The position numbers and the translations under genes are program-made. DNA of 5,782 bases, taken from Sphingomonadaceae bacterium (GTDB taxonomy: Bacteria; Pseudomonadota; Alphaproteobacteria; Sphingomonadales; Sphingomonadaceae). Positions 1-4,631 of this stretch are shown here, piece by piece (within the stretch, counting starts at the first letter, position 1; every line of letters begins with the position of its first letter). The notes below the pieces were generated by a model, which had not been told where the DNA came from, ran no database searches, and saw nothing but the letters and a program-made list of their open reading frames with translations. The DNA is taken from positions 1-5,782 of the forward strand of contig CANGBE010000105.1 in the NCBI GenBank assembly GCA_947451875.1, in the 5' to 3' direction.

Positions 1-81
1 GATGATGATGCCGCCAGCGGTCTTTTCCTCGGCCTCAATGCGGCGAACGAGAACGCGGTCGTGCAACGGACGGAATGCCAT
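1..81 (-). CDS. groES: Co-chaperonin GroES (Hsp10), 5' part only
   Basis: The product is the heptameric cap of the GroEL chaperonin, which closes the folding chamber in the cytoplasm. Only the first 27 codons are in the window. They begin MAFRPLHDRVLVRR and continue through a glutamate/lysine-rich turn to AGGIII, the typical GroES N-terminus that leads into the mobile loop, which lies outside the window. The start is ATG at 81-79. The purine stretch GAGAGGA (97-91) lies about nine bases upstream and serves as ribosome binding site. groEL normally follows and would lie off the left edge. The gene is preceded by a CIRCE operator and an RpoH-like promoter, so heat-shock control by HrcA and sigma-32 is expected. 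Identification is secure. Nothing can be said about the missing part. Confidence 0.95.
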   Translation of the reverse strand, partial: MAFRPLHDRVLVRRIEAEEKTAGGIII

Positions 82-115
82 CGGTTGAGTTCCTCTCAGT
101 TAGTAGAACATGAAT

Positions 116-140
116 TGGCACTCTCAGGCCGAGAGTGCCA
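116..140 (-). promoter_or_regulatory. CIRCE operator (HrcA binding site) of groES
   Basis: A perfect inverted repeat has arms TGGCACTCTC (116-125) and GAGAGTGCCA (131-140). Read in the family convention it is TTGGCACTC, nine bases, GAGTGCCAG, against the CIRCE consensus TTAGCACTC-N9-GAGTGCTAA. It deviates only in the outermost three bases on each side. It lies between the predicted transcription start and the groES ribosome binding site, the usual position where the HrcA repressor blocks groESL transcription. HrcA binding is inferred from the family; hrcA itself is not in the window. Confidence 0.93.
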
Positions 141-149
141 GCGAAGCGC

Positions 150-178
150 ATATGGGTGGTGGGGTAGGCGAGGTCAAG
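150..178 (-). promoter_or_regulatory. Probable RpoH (sigma-32) heat-shock promoter of groES
   Basis: Reading the minus strand, CTTGACC (178-172) is followed after 15 bases by CCCATAT (156-150). The sigma-32 consensus is CTTGAAA with CCCATnT at similar spacing, so the -10 element matches fully and the -35 element in five of seven positions. TTGACC could also serve a housekeeping sigma factor. The predicted start near 143 places the CIRCE operator at the beginning of the transcript, which suggests combined activation by RpoH and repression by HrcA. Confidence 0.65.
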
Positions 179-216
179 GAGGGTCTGCGGGAAAAATTTC
201 ATGCAAAATGAATCGC

Positions 217-1596
217 TCAGGTAAGAAGCAGCCCTAACCGCTCCCGCCCGAGCCAGCGCCATGTCAGCAGCGCCGAGACCACAACCAGTCCTGCGGCGAG
301 GCCAATCCATACGCCCAGTCCTGAAAGCGGCGTCCAGAAACCCAGAACTACGGCTGTACCAAATCCTGCGATCCAGTAACCCAGCAGCGCCAGCACCATT
401 GGCACCCGCGTATCTTGCAGCCCGCGCAGCGCTCCCGATGCGGCGGCTTGTGTGCCGTCAAACAGTTGGAAAGCCGCCGCGATGACTAGATATTGCACGG
501 CGAAGTTCAGCATGGTTGCATTGGCCGGTGCATTCACATCCACATAGACCGACAGGATCGGGCGAGGGAACAGCACCATGGCTCCGGCAGCAACAAAGGC
601 GAATAGGAACGCCACAGTCAGGCCAGACCAGCCCGCGCGGCCAGCTGCAGCACTATCGCCCGCGCCAAAGTGATAGCCCACCCGGATCGTCGCCGCTTGT
701 CCTACACCGAAGGGCACCTGAAAGGCGAAAGCGGCGATCTGCAGAGCTACTGCGTGTCCCGCCAGTTGCGCCGGGCCGATCAGCCCCATCAGGAAAGCGG
801 CCGAGCTGAACAGGCCGCCCTCGGCAATGACGATGGCCGCGATCGGCAGGCCGATCTTCACGATCTCGCGGAAGCGGGACCATTCGCTGCGCCACCAGCG
901 ACCAAGCACATGATAGCGCCGCAGTCTGCGGTCAGTGTAGATCGCAACTAGATAGGAGAGAAGCGTTATCAGTGCGGTGATGATAGTCGATACGGCGGAT
1001 CCCGGCAGGCCCATGGCCGGTGCGCCGAAATGGCCGAAGACAAAGGCATAGTTACCTAGCGCATTGACCGCGATAGCCAGCGCGGTGATGAATGTGGCGA
1101 ACACCGGTCGTCCCAACGCGGCCACAAAAGTACGTAGCACATTGCAGGCGATCTGCGGGATCATCGACCAGCTGAGCAGCGCGAGGAAGGCGCCTGCGGG
1201 CGAGGCAAGCACCGGGTTCTGCCCGGTCGCCAGCATGATCTCCACACCAAAGCGGCAGATCGTCATGCCGATCAGGCCGCAGGTCACCGTCAGCCAAAGT
1301 GCCATCCGCACCGAGCGGCGCACTTCGCGCAAAGCATGACGGCCGCGCCCCAGTTCGGCGGCGATCAGCGGCGAAACAGCGCCGGTCAGCGCCGAAAAGC
1401 ACCACATCATCAGACCAAACAGCGTGGTTGAAAGGCTCGCGGCGGCGAGTGGTATCTGTCCCAGCCGCGCAACGAAGATCACATCGACCGCATAGACTGC
1501 CATCTGCAACAGGTTGGCAAGCGCCAGCGGTGCCGCCAGCAGCAGCATCGCGGCCATCTCTTGGCGCCAAGGGTGGGGGGAGGCAGTCGCAGTCAT
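217..1596 (-). CDS. MATE-family multidrug/cation antiporter (NorM-like)
   Basis: This 459-residue inner-membrane protein has the length and pattern of about twelve hydrophobic helices expected of MATE exporters, which expel cationic drugs or metabolites in exchange for Na+ or H+. It shows internal two-half symmetry: helix 1 with LANLLQMAVYAVDVIFVARLG near residues 26-46, and a second-half signature FDGTQ..ASGALRGLQDTRVPM near 379-400. D38, E259 and D380 occupy the positions of the acidic ion-coupling residues of NorM (D36, E255, D371 in Vibrio cholerae numbering). The start is ATG at 1596-1594; no good Shine-Dalgarno precedes it, and the internal Met14 has no better one. The gene is transcribed toward groES, with no obvious terminator between them. 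It is divergent from the cytochrome c gene. The substrate cannot be told from sequence. Confidence 0.9.
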   Translation of the reverse strand: MTATASPHPWRQEMAAMLLLAAPLALANLLQMAVYAVDVIFVARLGQIPLAAASLSTTLFGLMMWCFSALTGAVSPLIAAELGRGRHALREVRRSVRMALWLTVTCGLIGMTICRFGVEIMLATGQNPVLASPAGAFLALLSWSMIPQIACNVLRTFVAALGRPVFATFITALAIAVNALGNYAFVFGHFGAPAMGLPGSAVSTIITALITLLSYLVAIYTDRRLRRYHVLGRWWRSEWSRFREIVKIGLPIAAIVIAEGGLFSSAAFLMGLIGPAQLAGHAVALQIAAFAFQVPFGVGQAATIRVGYHFGAGDSAAAGRAGWSGLTVAFLFAFVAAGAMVLFPRPILSVYVDVNAPANATMLNFAVQYLVIAAAFQLFDGTQAAASGALRGLQDTRVPMVLALLGYWIAGFGTAVVLGFWTPLSGLGVWIGLAAGLVVVSALLTWRWLGRERLGLLLT

Positions 1597-1635
1597 GAAG
1601 CCGGAGCGGATAGGCGCAAGTTGCAGTTTTTGAAA

Positions 1636-1664
1636 GTGATAGGTTTTGACCCCAATGCTCGCAA
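1636..1664 (-). promoter_or_regulatory. Candidate promoter of the MATE gene
   Basis: On the minus strand TTGCGA (1664-1659) and TATCAC (1641-1636) are separated by 17 bases, each matching the housekeeping consensus at four of six positions. A start near 1629 would leave a 5' untranslated region of about 32 bases. This is a weak match, offered because nothing better is seen upstream of the gene. Confidence 0.3.
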
Positions 1665-1695
1665 TGCGGTCAAATCCGTGAAAGCCGCGTTGACC
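1645..1695. promoter_or_regulatory. Divergent control region with a repeated TTGACC element
   Basis: The 149-base spacer between the divergent MATE and cytochrome c genes carries an inverted pair, TTTGACC (1645-1651) and GGTCAAA (1668-1674), separated by 16 bases, and a further direct TTGACC at 1690-1695. The motif resembles both a -35 hexamer and a half-site for a dimeric regulator. The copy at 1690-1695 could be the -35 of the cytochrome gene, although the matching -10 (CAAAAC at 1713-1718) is poor. Function is inferred from symmetry and position only. Confidence 0.35.
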
Positions 1696-1745
1696 TTCAT
1701 ATGCGGGCAGAGCAAAACGCAGAATTCAATTAACAGGGGTTTCCC

Positions 1746-2186
1746 ATGCGCCGCACTGCTGTTGTTCTCGCCCTTTCCGCTTCGCTCGGCCTCGCCGCCT
1801 GTTCGGGCGGTTCATCTTCGTCCCAGGATCAGGCCGGCACCGCGCCCGGCGCGGCAGCAGAGGCCAGCCCGGCTGAAACCGGCCCCAGCCTTGCCAGCGC
1901 GCCAGCCAGCTTTGCCATGTGTTCATCGTGCCACACGATCCGCAAGGGCATGAACGCTGTCGGCCCCAGCCTGTTCGGCGTCTATGGCCGCAAGTCGGCC
2001 TCGCTGACTGACTATGCCTATTCGGACGCAATAAAGGCTTCGGGCAAGACTTGGGATGAGGCGACGCTCGATACCTATCTGACGGCACCGATGAAAGATG
2101 TGCCCGGCACCAAGATGACCTTTGCCGGGCAGCCCGATGCCGCCAAGCGCAAGGAGATCATCGAATTCCTCAAGACCGTGAAATAA
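1746..2186 (+). CDS. Class I cytochrome c, predicted lipoprotein
   Basis: This 146-residue protein is a membrane-anchored electron carrier. Residues 1-19 form a lipoprotein signal, with an Arg-Arg start, a hydrophobic core and the lipobox LAAC, so acylation is predicted at C19. A low-complexity Ser/Gly/Ala/Pro linker (20-55) follows, then a cytochrome c fold with heme attachment motif CSSCH (59-63), GPSLFGVYGR (73-82) and PGTKM with M124 as the likely sixth heme ligand. The C-terminal helix IIEFLKTVK closes the fold. It resembles short cytochrome c2/c550-type domains. AGGGG (1735-1739) six bases before ATG supports the start. The partner is not identifiable here; a respiratory electron shuttle tethered to the periplasmic face of the inner membrane is the likely role. 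It converges on rplL across a strong hairpin. Confidence 0.92.
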   Translation: MRRTAVVLALSASLGLAACSGGSSSSQDQAGTAPGAAAEASPAETGPSLASAPASFAMCSSCHTIRKGMNAVGPSLFGVYGRKSASLTDYAYSDAIKASGKTWDEATLDTYLTAPMKDVPGTKMTFAGQPDAAKRKEIIEFLKTVK

Positions 2187-2209
2187 CCGCGCGCTTCAGA
2201 CCAGCCAAT

Positions 2210-2244
2210 GGAAAAGGGCGGCCCCTTGCGGAGCCGCCCTTCCA
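2210..2244. terminator. Intrinsic terminator of rplJL, possibly bidirectional
   Basis: AAGGGCGGC (2214-2222) pairs perfectly with GCCGCCCTT (2233-2241) around a ten-base loop. ATGG/CCAT at the base extends the stem past a two-base A bulge. On the minus strand the stem is followed by TTTTCC, giving a short U-tract, so it most clearly ends rplL transcription. The plus-strand side has a weaker T-run but the same stem, and the site lies 24 bases past the cytochrome c stop, so it may serve both converging genes. Confidence 0.85.
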
Positions 2245-2291
2245 TTCGCGAATGCTTCAAGACACCCGCGAAACTGTATAAGCTGTCAGGC

Positions 2292-2663
2292 TTACTTGAT
2301 CTCGACAGTGCCGCCAGCAGCGGTAACCTTGGCCTTGATCTCTTCGGCTTCAGCCTTGTTGACGCCTTCCTTGATTGCCTTCGGAGCGGCTTCAACCAGC
2401 GCCTTGGCTTCGGTCAGGCCGAGCTGTGTGATCGCGCGGACTTCCTTGATGACGGCGATCTTGTTGCCGCCGTCGCCGGTCAGGATAACGTCGAATTCGG
2501 TCTGCTCTTCAGCAGCTTCAGCAGCAGCGGCGGGCGCAGCAGCTACGGCAACGGCAGCAGCGGCAGAAACGCCCCATGCTTCTTCCAGTGCCTTGGCAAG
2601 GTCAGCCGCCTCAAGGACGGTCAGCTTCGAAAGTTCTTCTACAAGCTTGGCGATGTCAGCCAT
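2292..2663 (-). CDS. rplL: 50S ribosomal protein L7/L12
   Basis: This 123-residue acidic stalk protein recruits translation GTPases to the ribosome and binds L10 as dimers. The N-terminal dimerisation helices (about residues 1-30, starting MADIAKLVEELSKLTVLEA) are followed by an Ala-rich flexible hinge (about 31-54). The C-terminal domain starts at EFDVILTG and contains KIAVIKEVR and LGLTEAKALVEAAP, the conserved factor-binding face. Length and all blocks match the family. AGGAGT (2677-2672) eight bases before ATG fixes the start. It follows rplJ by 68 bases on the same strand and ends at a strong hairpin. Unlike the usual arrangement, rpoB does not follow it. Confidence 0.98.
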   Translation of the reverse strand: MADIAKLVEELSKLTVLEAADLAKALEEAWGVSAAAAVAVAAAPAAAAEAAEEQTEFDVILTGDGGNKIAVIKEVRAITQLGLTEAKALVEAAPKAIKEGVNKAEAEEIKAKVTAAGGTVEIK

Positions 2664-2731
2664 GATGTTTCACTCCTAAATGTATGCCCGGGCGCTCCGA
2701 TTGAGCGGTCCGGAAAAATGATCGATAACTC
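2664..2731 (-). other. rplJ-rplL intercistronic spacer with small hairpin
   Basis: The 68-base spacer carries a five-base-pair hairpin, CGCTC (2693-2697) with GAGCG (2703-2707) around a five-base loop, and then the rplL ribosome binding site. No promoter or U-tract is evident, so rplL is expected to be read from the rplJ promoter. The hairpin could tune the high L12:L10 ratio or be incidental. Confidence 0.4.
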
Positions 2732-3247
2732 TTACGCGGCTTCTTTCGTGGCAAAGGCCCCAAAGACGCGCGCCAGCTTGGCCGCCGGAGCGGTTGCGAG
2801 CTGGGCGATCTTGGTCGCCGGTGCCTGAACGAGGCCAACAAGCTTTGCCCGCAGTTCATCAAGCGAAGGCATCGAGGCAAGAGCCTTGATCCCATCAGCA
2901 TCCAGAACCAGCGAACCCATCGCGCCGCCAACGATTTCCAACTTGTCGTTGGTCTTGGCGAATTCGACCGTGATCTTTGCCGCAGCAACTGGATCGACCG
3001 AAGTCGCCAGTGCCACTGGACCGTTGAGCAAGTCATCGATCCCGGCATAGTTCGTGTCTACAATGGCAAGCTTGGCAAGAGTGTTCTTGGAAACCTTGAA
3101 CGTTGCACCTGCTTCACGCATCTTCACGCGCAGGGCCGTGGTTTGAGCCACAGTCATGCCGAGGTTGCGGGTGACTACCACCACGCCAACCTCATTGAAG
3201 GTTGCGTTGAGCGAAGCGACCGTATCCGTTTTCTGCGAACGATCCAT
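2732..3247 (-). CDS. rplJ: 50S ribosomal protein L10
   Basis: This 171-residue protein anchors the L7/L12 dimers to 23S rRNA at the base of the ribosomal stalk. It opens with MDRSQKTDTVASLNATF and contains the conserved VVVVTRNLGMTVAQTTALRVKMR region (about 21-43), FKVSKNTLAKLA (about 50-61) and a globular RNA-binding domain. The C-terminal Ala/Lys-rich helix (about 125-171) is the L12-dimer binding spine. Length fits alphaproteobacterial L10. The start at 3247 has AAGGAG (3259-3254) six bases upstream. It heads a two-gene unit with rplL and is preceded by a long structured leader and its own promoter. In many bacteria the L10-L12 complex binds this leader to repress its own translation. Confidence 0.98.
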   Translation of the reverse strand: MDRSQKTDTVASLNATFNEVGVVVVTRNLGMTVAQTTALRVKMREAGATFKVSKNTLAKLAIVDTNYAGIDDLLNGPVALATSVDPVAAAKITVEFAKTNDKLEIVGGAMGSLVLDADGIKALASMPSLDELRAKLVGLVQAPATKIAQLATAPAAKLARVFGAFATKEAA

Positions 3248-3512
3248 GCCTTACTCCTTCACTTCTGGCCGTTTGGGGCAAACCCCGAACGACCGGCTAC
3301 GTTGTCCCACGCGCAAAAGCGCTTGGGGCGAGTCCGTTGAGGGGGGAAGGAGCTGCGCCGAAACGCAGGGAAGGCATCACGCATTTAAGGAGCGTGAGGC
3401 CAGTGGGACAAAGCCCTGATCTCTTTTCCCCGTCTAGGCTGGAAATTAAGGAGGGAACCTCCACCAACTGTCTCGGACGGATGACTGCTTTGCCCAAAGG
3501 CGCGGCGGTCTG
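3248..3512 (-). ncRNA. Structured rplJ 5' leader, probable L10 autoregulatory leader
   Basis: The stretch between the predicted transcription start (about 3512) and rplJ holds no convincing gene but several stems, listed in transcript order. First is a composite element: CCGTC (3480-3476) pairs with GACGG (3434-3430), then an internal loop CGAGACA/CTA, then GTTGG (3468-3464) with CCAGC (3442-3438), then GGAGG (3462-3458) with CCTCC (3454-3450). The asymmetric GA-containing loop between two helices resembles a kink-turn, as in known L10 leader elements. Next are CACGC/GCGTG with a GGC/GCC base (3373-3401), CCCA-GCGC/GCGC-TGGG with a four-T loop (3306-3327), and an eight-pair stem (3271-3290) ending 12 bases before the ribosome binding site. 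L10 binding is inferred from position and fold; the exact 5' end is predicted. Confidence 0.7.
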
Positions 3513-3518
3513 CGCGGG

Positions 3519-3546
3519 CCATTAGCAGGCGCAGCGGGAGAGTCAA
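3519..3546 (-). promoter_or_regulatory. Promoter of rplJ-rplL
   Basis: On the minus strand TTGACT (3546-3541) and TAATGG (3524-3519) are separated by 16 bases, a good housekeeping-sigma pattern. The predicted start is near 3512, giving a leader of about 265 bases. A GAGTC site (3540-3544), the methylation target of CcrM-type enzymes in alphaproteobacteria, overlaps the -35 element. Confidence 0.65.
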
Positions 3547-3636
3547 GGAAATGCCGTCTGCGCGCCTCAGCCGCCCCGCCATTAACCGCCCGTTTACCCT
3601 GTTCTGCCAATCCACTCCCTCGTGAATTCACTTACC

Positions 3637-3641
3637 GGGGG
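3637..3641 (+). promoter_or_regulatory. Ribosome binding site deciding the methyltransferase start
   Basis: GGGGG lies four bases before the ATG at 3646. An in-frame GTG at 3622 would add eight residues but has no Shine-Dalgarno-like sequence before it, so ATG 3646 is preferred. The spacing is short, so the choice is not certain. Confidence 0.55.
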
Positions 3642-3645
3642 TACT

Positions 3646-4287
3646 ATGTCCGCAACTGCCGCAAATGCTGTCGCTAAGCCGCCGTTCTGGCAACGTCCTG
3701 CAGTCATGGACCGCCTCGAACAGGTTGCGGTTGCGATTCTTTGGCTGTGGCTGGTCTGGCGGGTCGATACCTCGGACAATCGCTTTGCGTGGATGTTGCT
3801 CTTTTCAGAATCGGCGATCCTGTTTTTCACCTTGATCCGCCGATCAACAACGCGGCTCTCGATGCGGTTGGGTGACTGGCTGCTAGCCGCGACAGCAACA
3901 TGGGCGAGCCTGCTGATCGTTCCCGGCGTCGTGCTCGTGCCGGCGTTGGTGCCTCTGGGCATAACGCTATTTGTTGCTGGTAACCTGTTCCAACTGTGGG
4001 CCAAGCTGGTGCTCCGCCGCAGCTTTGGCGTTGCCCCGGCAAATCGCGGGATCAAGATTTCCGGGCCGTATAAGTTCGTCCGTCACCCCATGTATCTGGG
4101 CTATGGCGTGGTCCACATCTCGATCATCATCCTGATGTTCTGGCCGCTCAATCTGGTGATCTATGCCATCGGTTGGTGGGCCCAGATCCTGCGCATCCTC
4201 GCCGAAGAGCGCGTGCTGTCGCAGGATCCCGAATATGCCGAATATATGACCAAGGTGAAGTGGCGGCTGATTCCTGGGGTGTTTTGA
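3646..4287 (+). CDS. Membrane methyltransferase, isoprenylcysteine carboxyl methyltransferase/PEMT-like family
   Basis: The 213-residue protein has several hydrophobic segments (about 27-40, 48-64, 78-118, 151-178). It carries the family's C-terminal SAM-binding signature: GPYKFVRHPMYLGY (140-153), where RHPxY is diagnostic, and later RILAEERVL (183-191) with the paired glutamates E187-E188, followed by DPEYAEYMTKVKWRLIPGVF. Eukaryotic members methylate prenylated cysteine and related bacterial ones methylate phospholipids or other membrane substrates; the bacterial substrate here is unknown. The conserved core sits in the last 80 residues, as usual. The gene lies between rplJ (divergent) and rpoB (same strand), with no clear promoter or intrinsic terminator of its own. 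The family is well supported, the specific reaction is not. Confidence 0.85.
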   Translation: MSATAANAVAKPPFWQRPAVMDRLEQVAVAILWLWLVWRVDTSDNRFAWMLLFSESAILFFTLIRRSTTRLSMRLGDWLLAATATWASLLIVPGVVLVPALVPLGITLFVAGNLFQLWAKLVLRRSFGVAPANRGIKISGPYKFVRHPMYLGYGVVHISIIILMFWPLNLVIYAIGWWAQILRILAEERVLSQDPEYAEYMTKVKWRLIPGVF

Positions 4288-4372
4288 AAGTTCTGTCGGC
4301 CTGAAGGCAGAAGCGACTGGTGCCGCACCCGAAATTCGCTCTTTCGCAAATTTCGCATATGACTCTCGCCGT
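4288..4372 (+). other. Gap between methyltransferase gene and rpoB promoter
   Basis: These 85 bases contain no gene. A small GCC-TGAA-GGC hairpin (4309-4318) follows the methyltransferase stop but lacks a U-tract, so no convincing intrinsic terminator is present and read-through toward rpoB is possible. The second half holds the inverted repeat at 4330-4355, listed separately. Confidence 0.5.
4330..4355. repeat. Imperfect inverted repeat just upstream of the rpoB promoter
   Basis: The arms CGAAATTCGC (4330-4339) and GCAAATTTCG (4346-4355) pair at nine of ten positions around a six-base centre. The same stretch has three direct TTCGC copies (4335-4339, 4343-4347, 4352-4356), spaced 8 and 9 bases. 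The repeat ends 17 bases before the -35 hexamer, a common place for an activator site. No regulator can be named. Confidence 0.5.
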
Positions 4373-4401
4373 TTGACTTAGATAACCCCTCCTCTTATAG
4401 A
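4373..4401 (+). promoter_or_regulatory. Strong promoter of rpoB
   Basis: TTGACT (4373-4378) and TATAGA (4396-4401) are separated by 17 bases, five of six and four of six matches to the housekeeping consensus at optimal spacing. A start near 4408 is predicted. The region upstream has a near-palindrome. This promoter gives rpoB transcription independent of rplJL, which lies on the other strand. Confidence 0.75.
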
Positions 4402-4407
4402 CATCGC

Positions 4408-4631
4408 TCGCTCGACGCTTCGAGCAAGAGCTTCCCATGCGCGGGGGAGGGTCACGGAAGGAAGCGACGAGTTTTCCATCTGACGCAAAGGCTGCTGGCT
4501 TTGGTACTCCGTCCGGAGAGCCGTTTGCCGTGCGGCCTTTTTGTCGTCTGGAGCAGCCACCATCGCCGCGCGTGGCAGATTTCCGCCGGATTCCTCCGGC
4601 ATATTTAAGAGCGAAGAGGCAAGATTCCCTC
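4408..4631 (+). ncRNA. Structured rpoB 5' leader, candidate regulatory RNA
   Basis: About 224 bases lie between the predicted start and rpoB, with no convincing gene. Domain I: CTCGACGCTTC (4411-4421) pairs with GAAGCGACGAG (4461-4471) with one A-A mismatch, and inside it CTTCC (4431-4435) pairs with GGAAG (4456-4460). Domain II: GACGCAAAGGC (4482-4492) pairs with GCCTTTTTGTC (4535-4545) with one C-T mismatch and one G-T wobble. It encloses GGCT/AGCC (4497-4500/4519-4522) and CTCC/GGAG (4507-4510/4515-4518). Hairpin III: GCCAC/GTGGC (4556-4560/4572-4576). Hairpin IV: GCCGGA/TCCGGC (4585-4590/4595-4600). A competing hairpin GCCGT/GCGGC (4520-4524/4532-4536) is followed by C and five T, like a weak terminator. 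I recognise no known leader family. Pairing was found by eye; function is inference. Confidence 0.55.

Noticed and set aside
35..310. A 91-codon minus-strand frame across groES and its control region
   Set aside because: It overlaps the groES start, CIRCE and the end of the MATE gene in another frame, and has no recognisable content.
2208..2828. A 206-codon open frame on the plus strand across rplL and the end of rplJ
   Set aside because: It is antisense to two certain ribosomal protein genes, has a Ser/Gly-rich composition typical of a shadow frame, and its start lies at the terminator hairpin.
3337..3525. Short plus- and minus-strand frames within the rplJ leader
   Set aside because: They lack family features and convincing ribosome binding sites, and overlap conserved-looking stems of the leader.
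3582..3598. CtrA-like site TTAA-N7-TTTACC upstream of the methyltransferase gene
   Set aside because: The second half-site has a mismatch and no other evidence supports CtrA control; a match this loose is expected by chance.
3594..4055. A 153-codon minus-strand frame that could extend upstream of the rplJ promoter
   Set aside because: It is antisense to the methyltransferase gene, has a composition rich in Ser/Thr/Arg, and has no recognisable motif.
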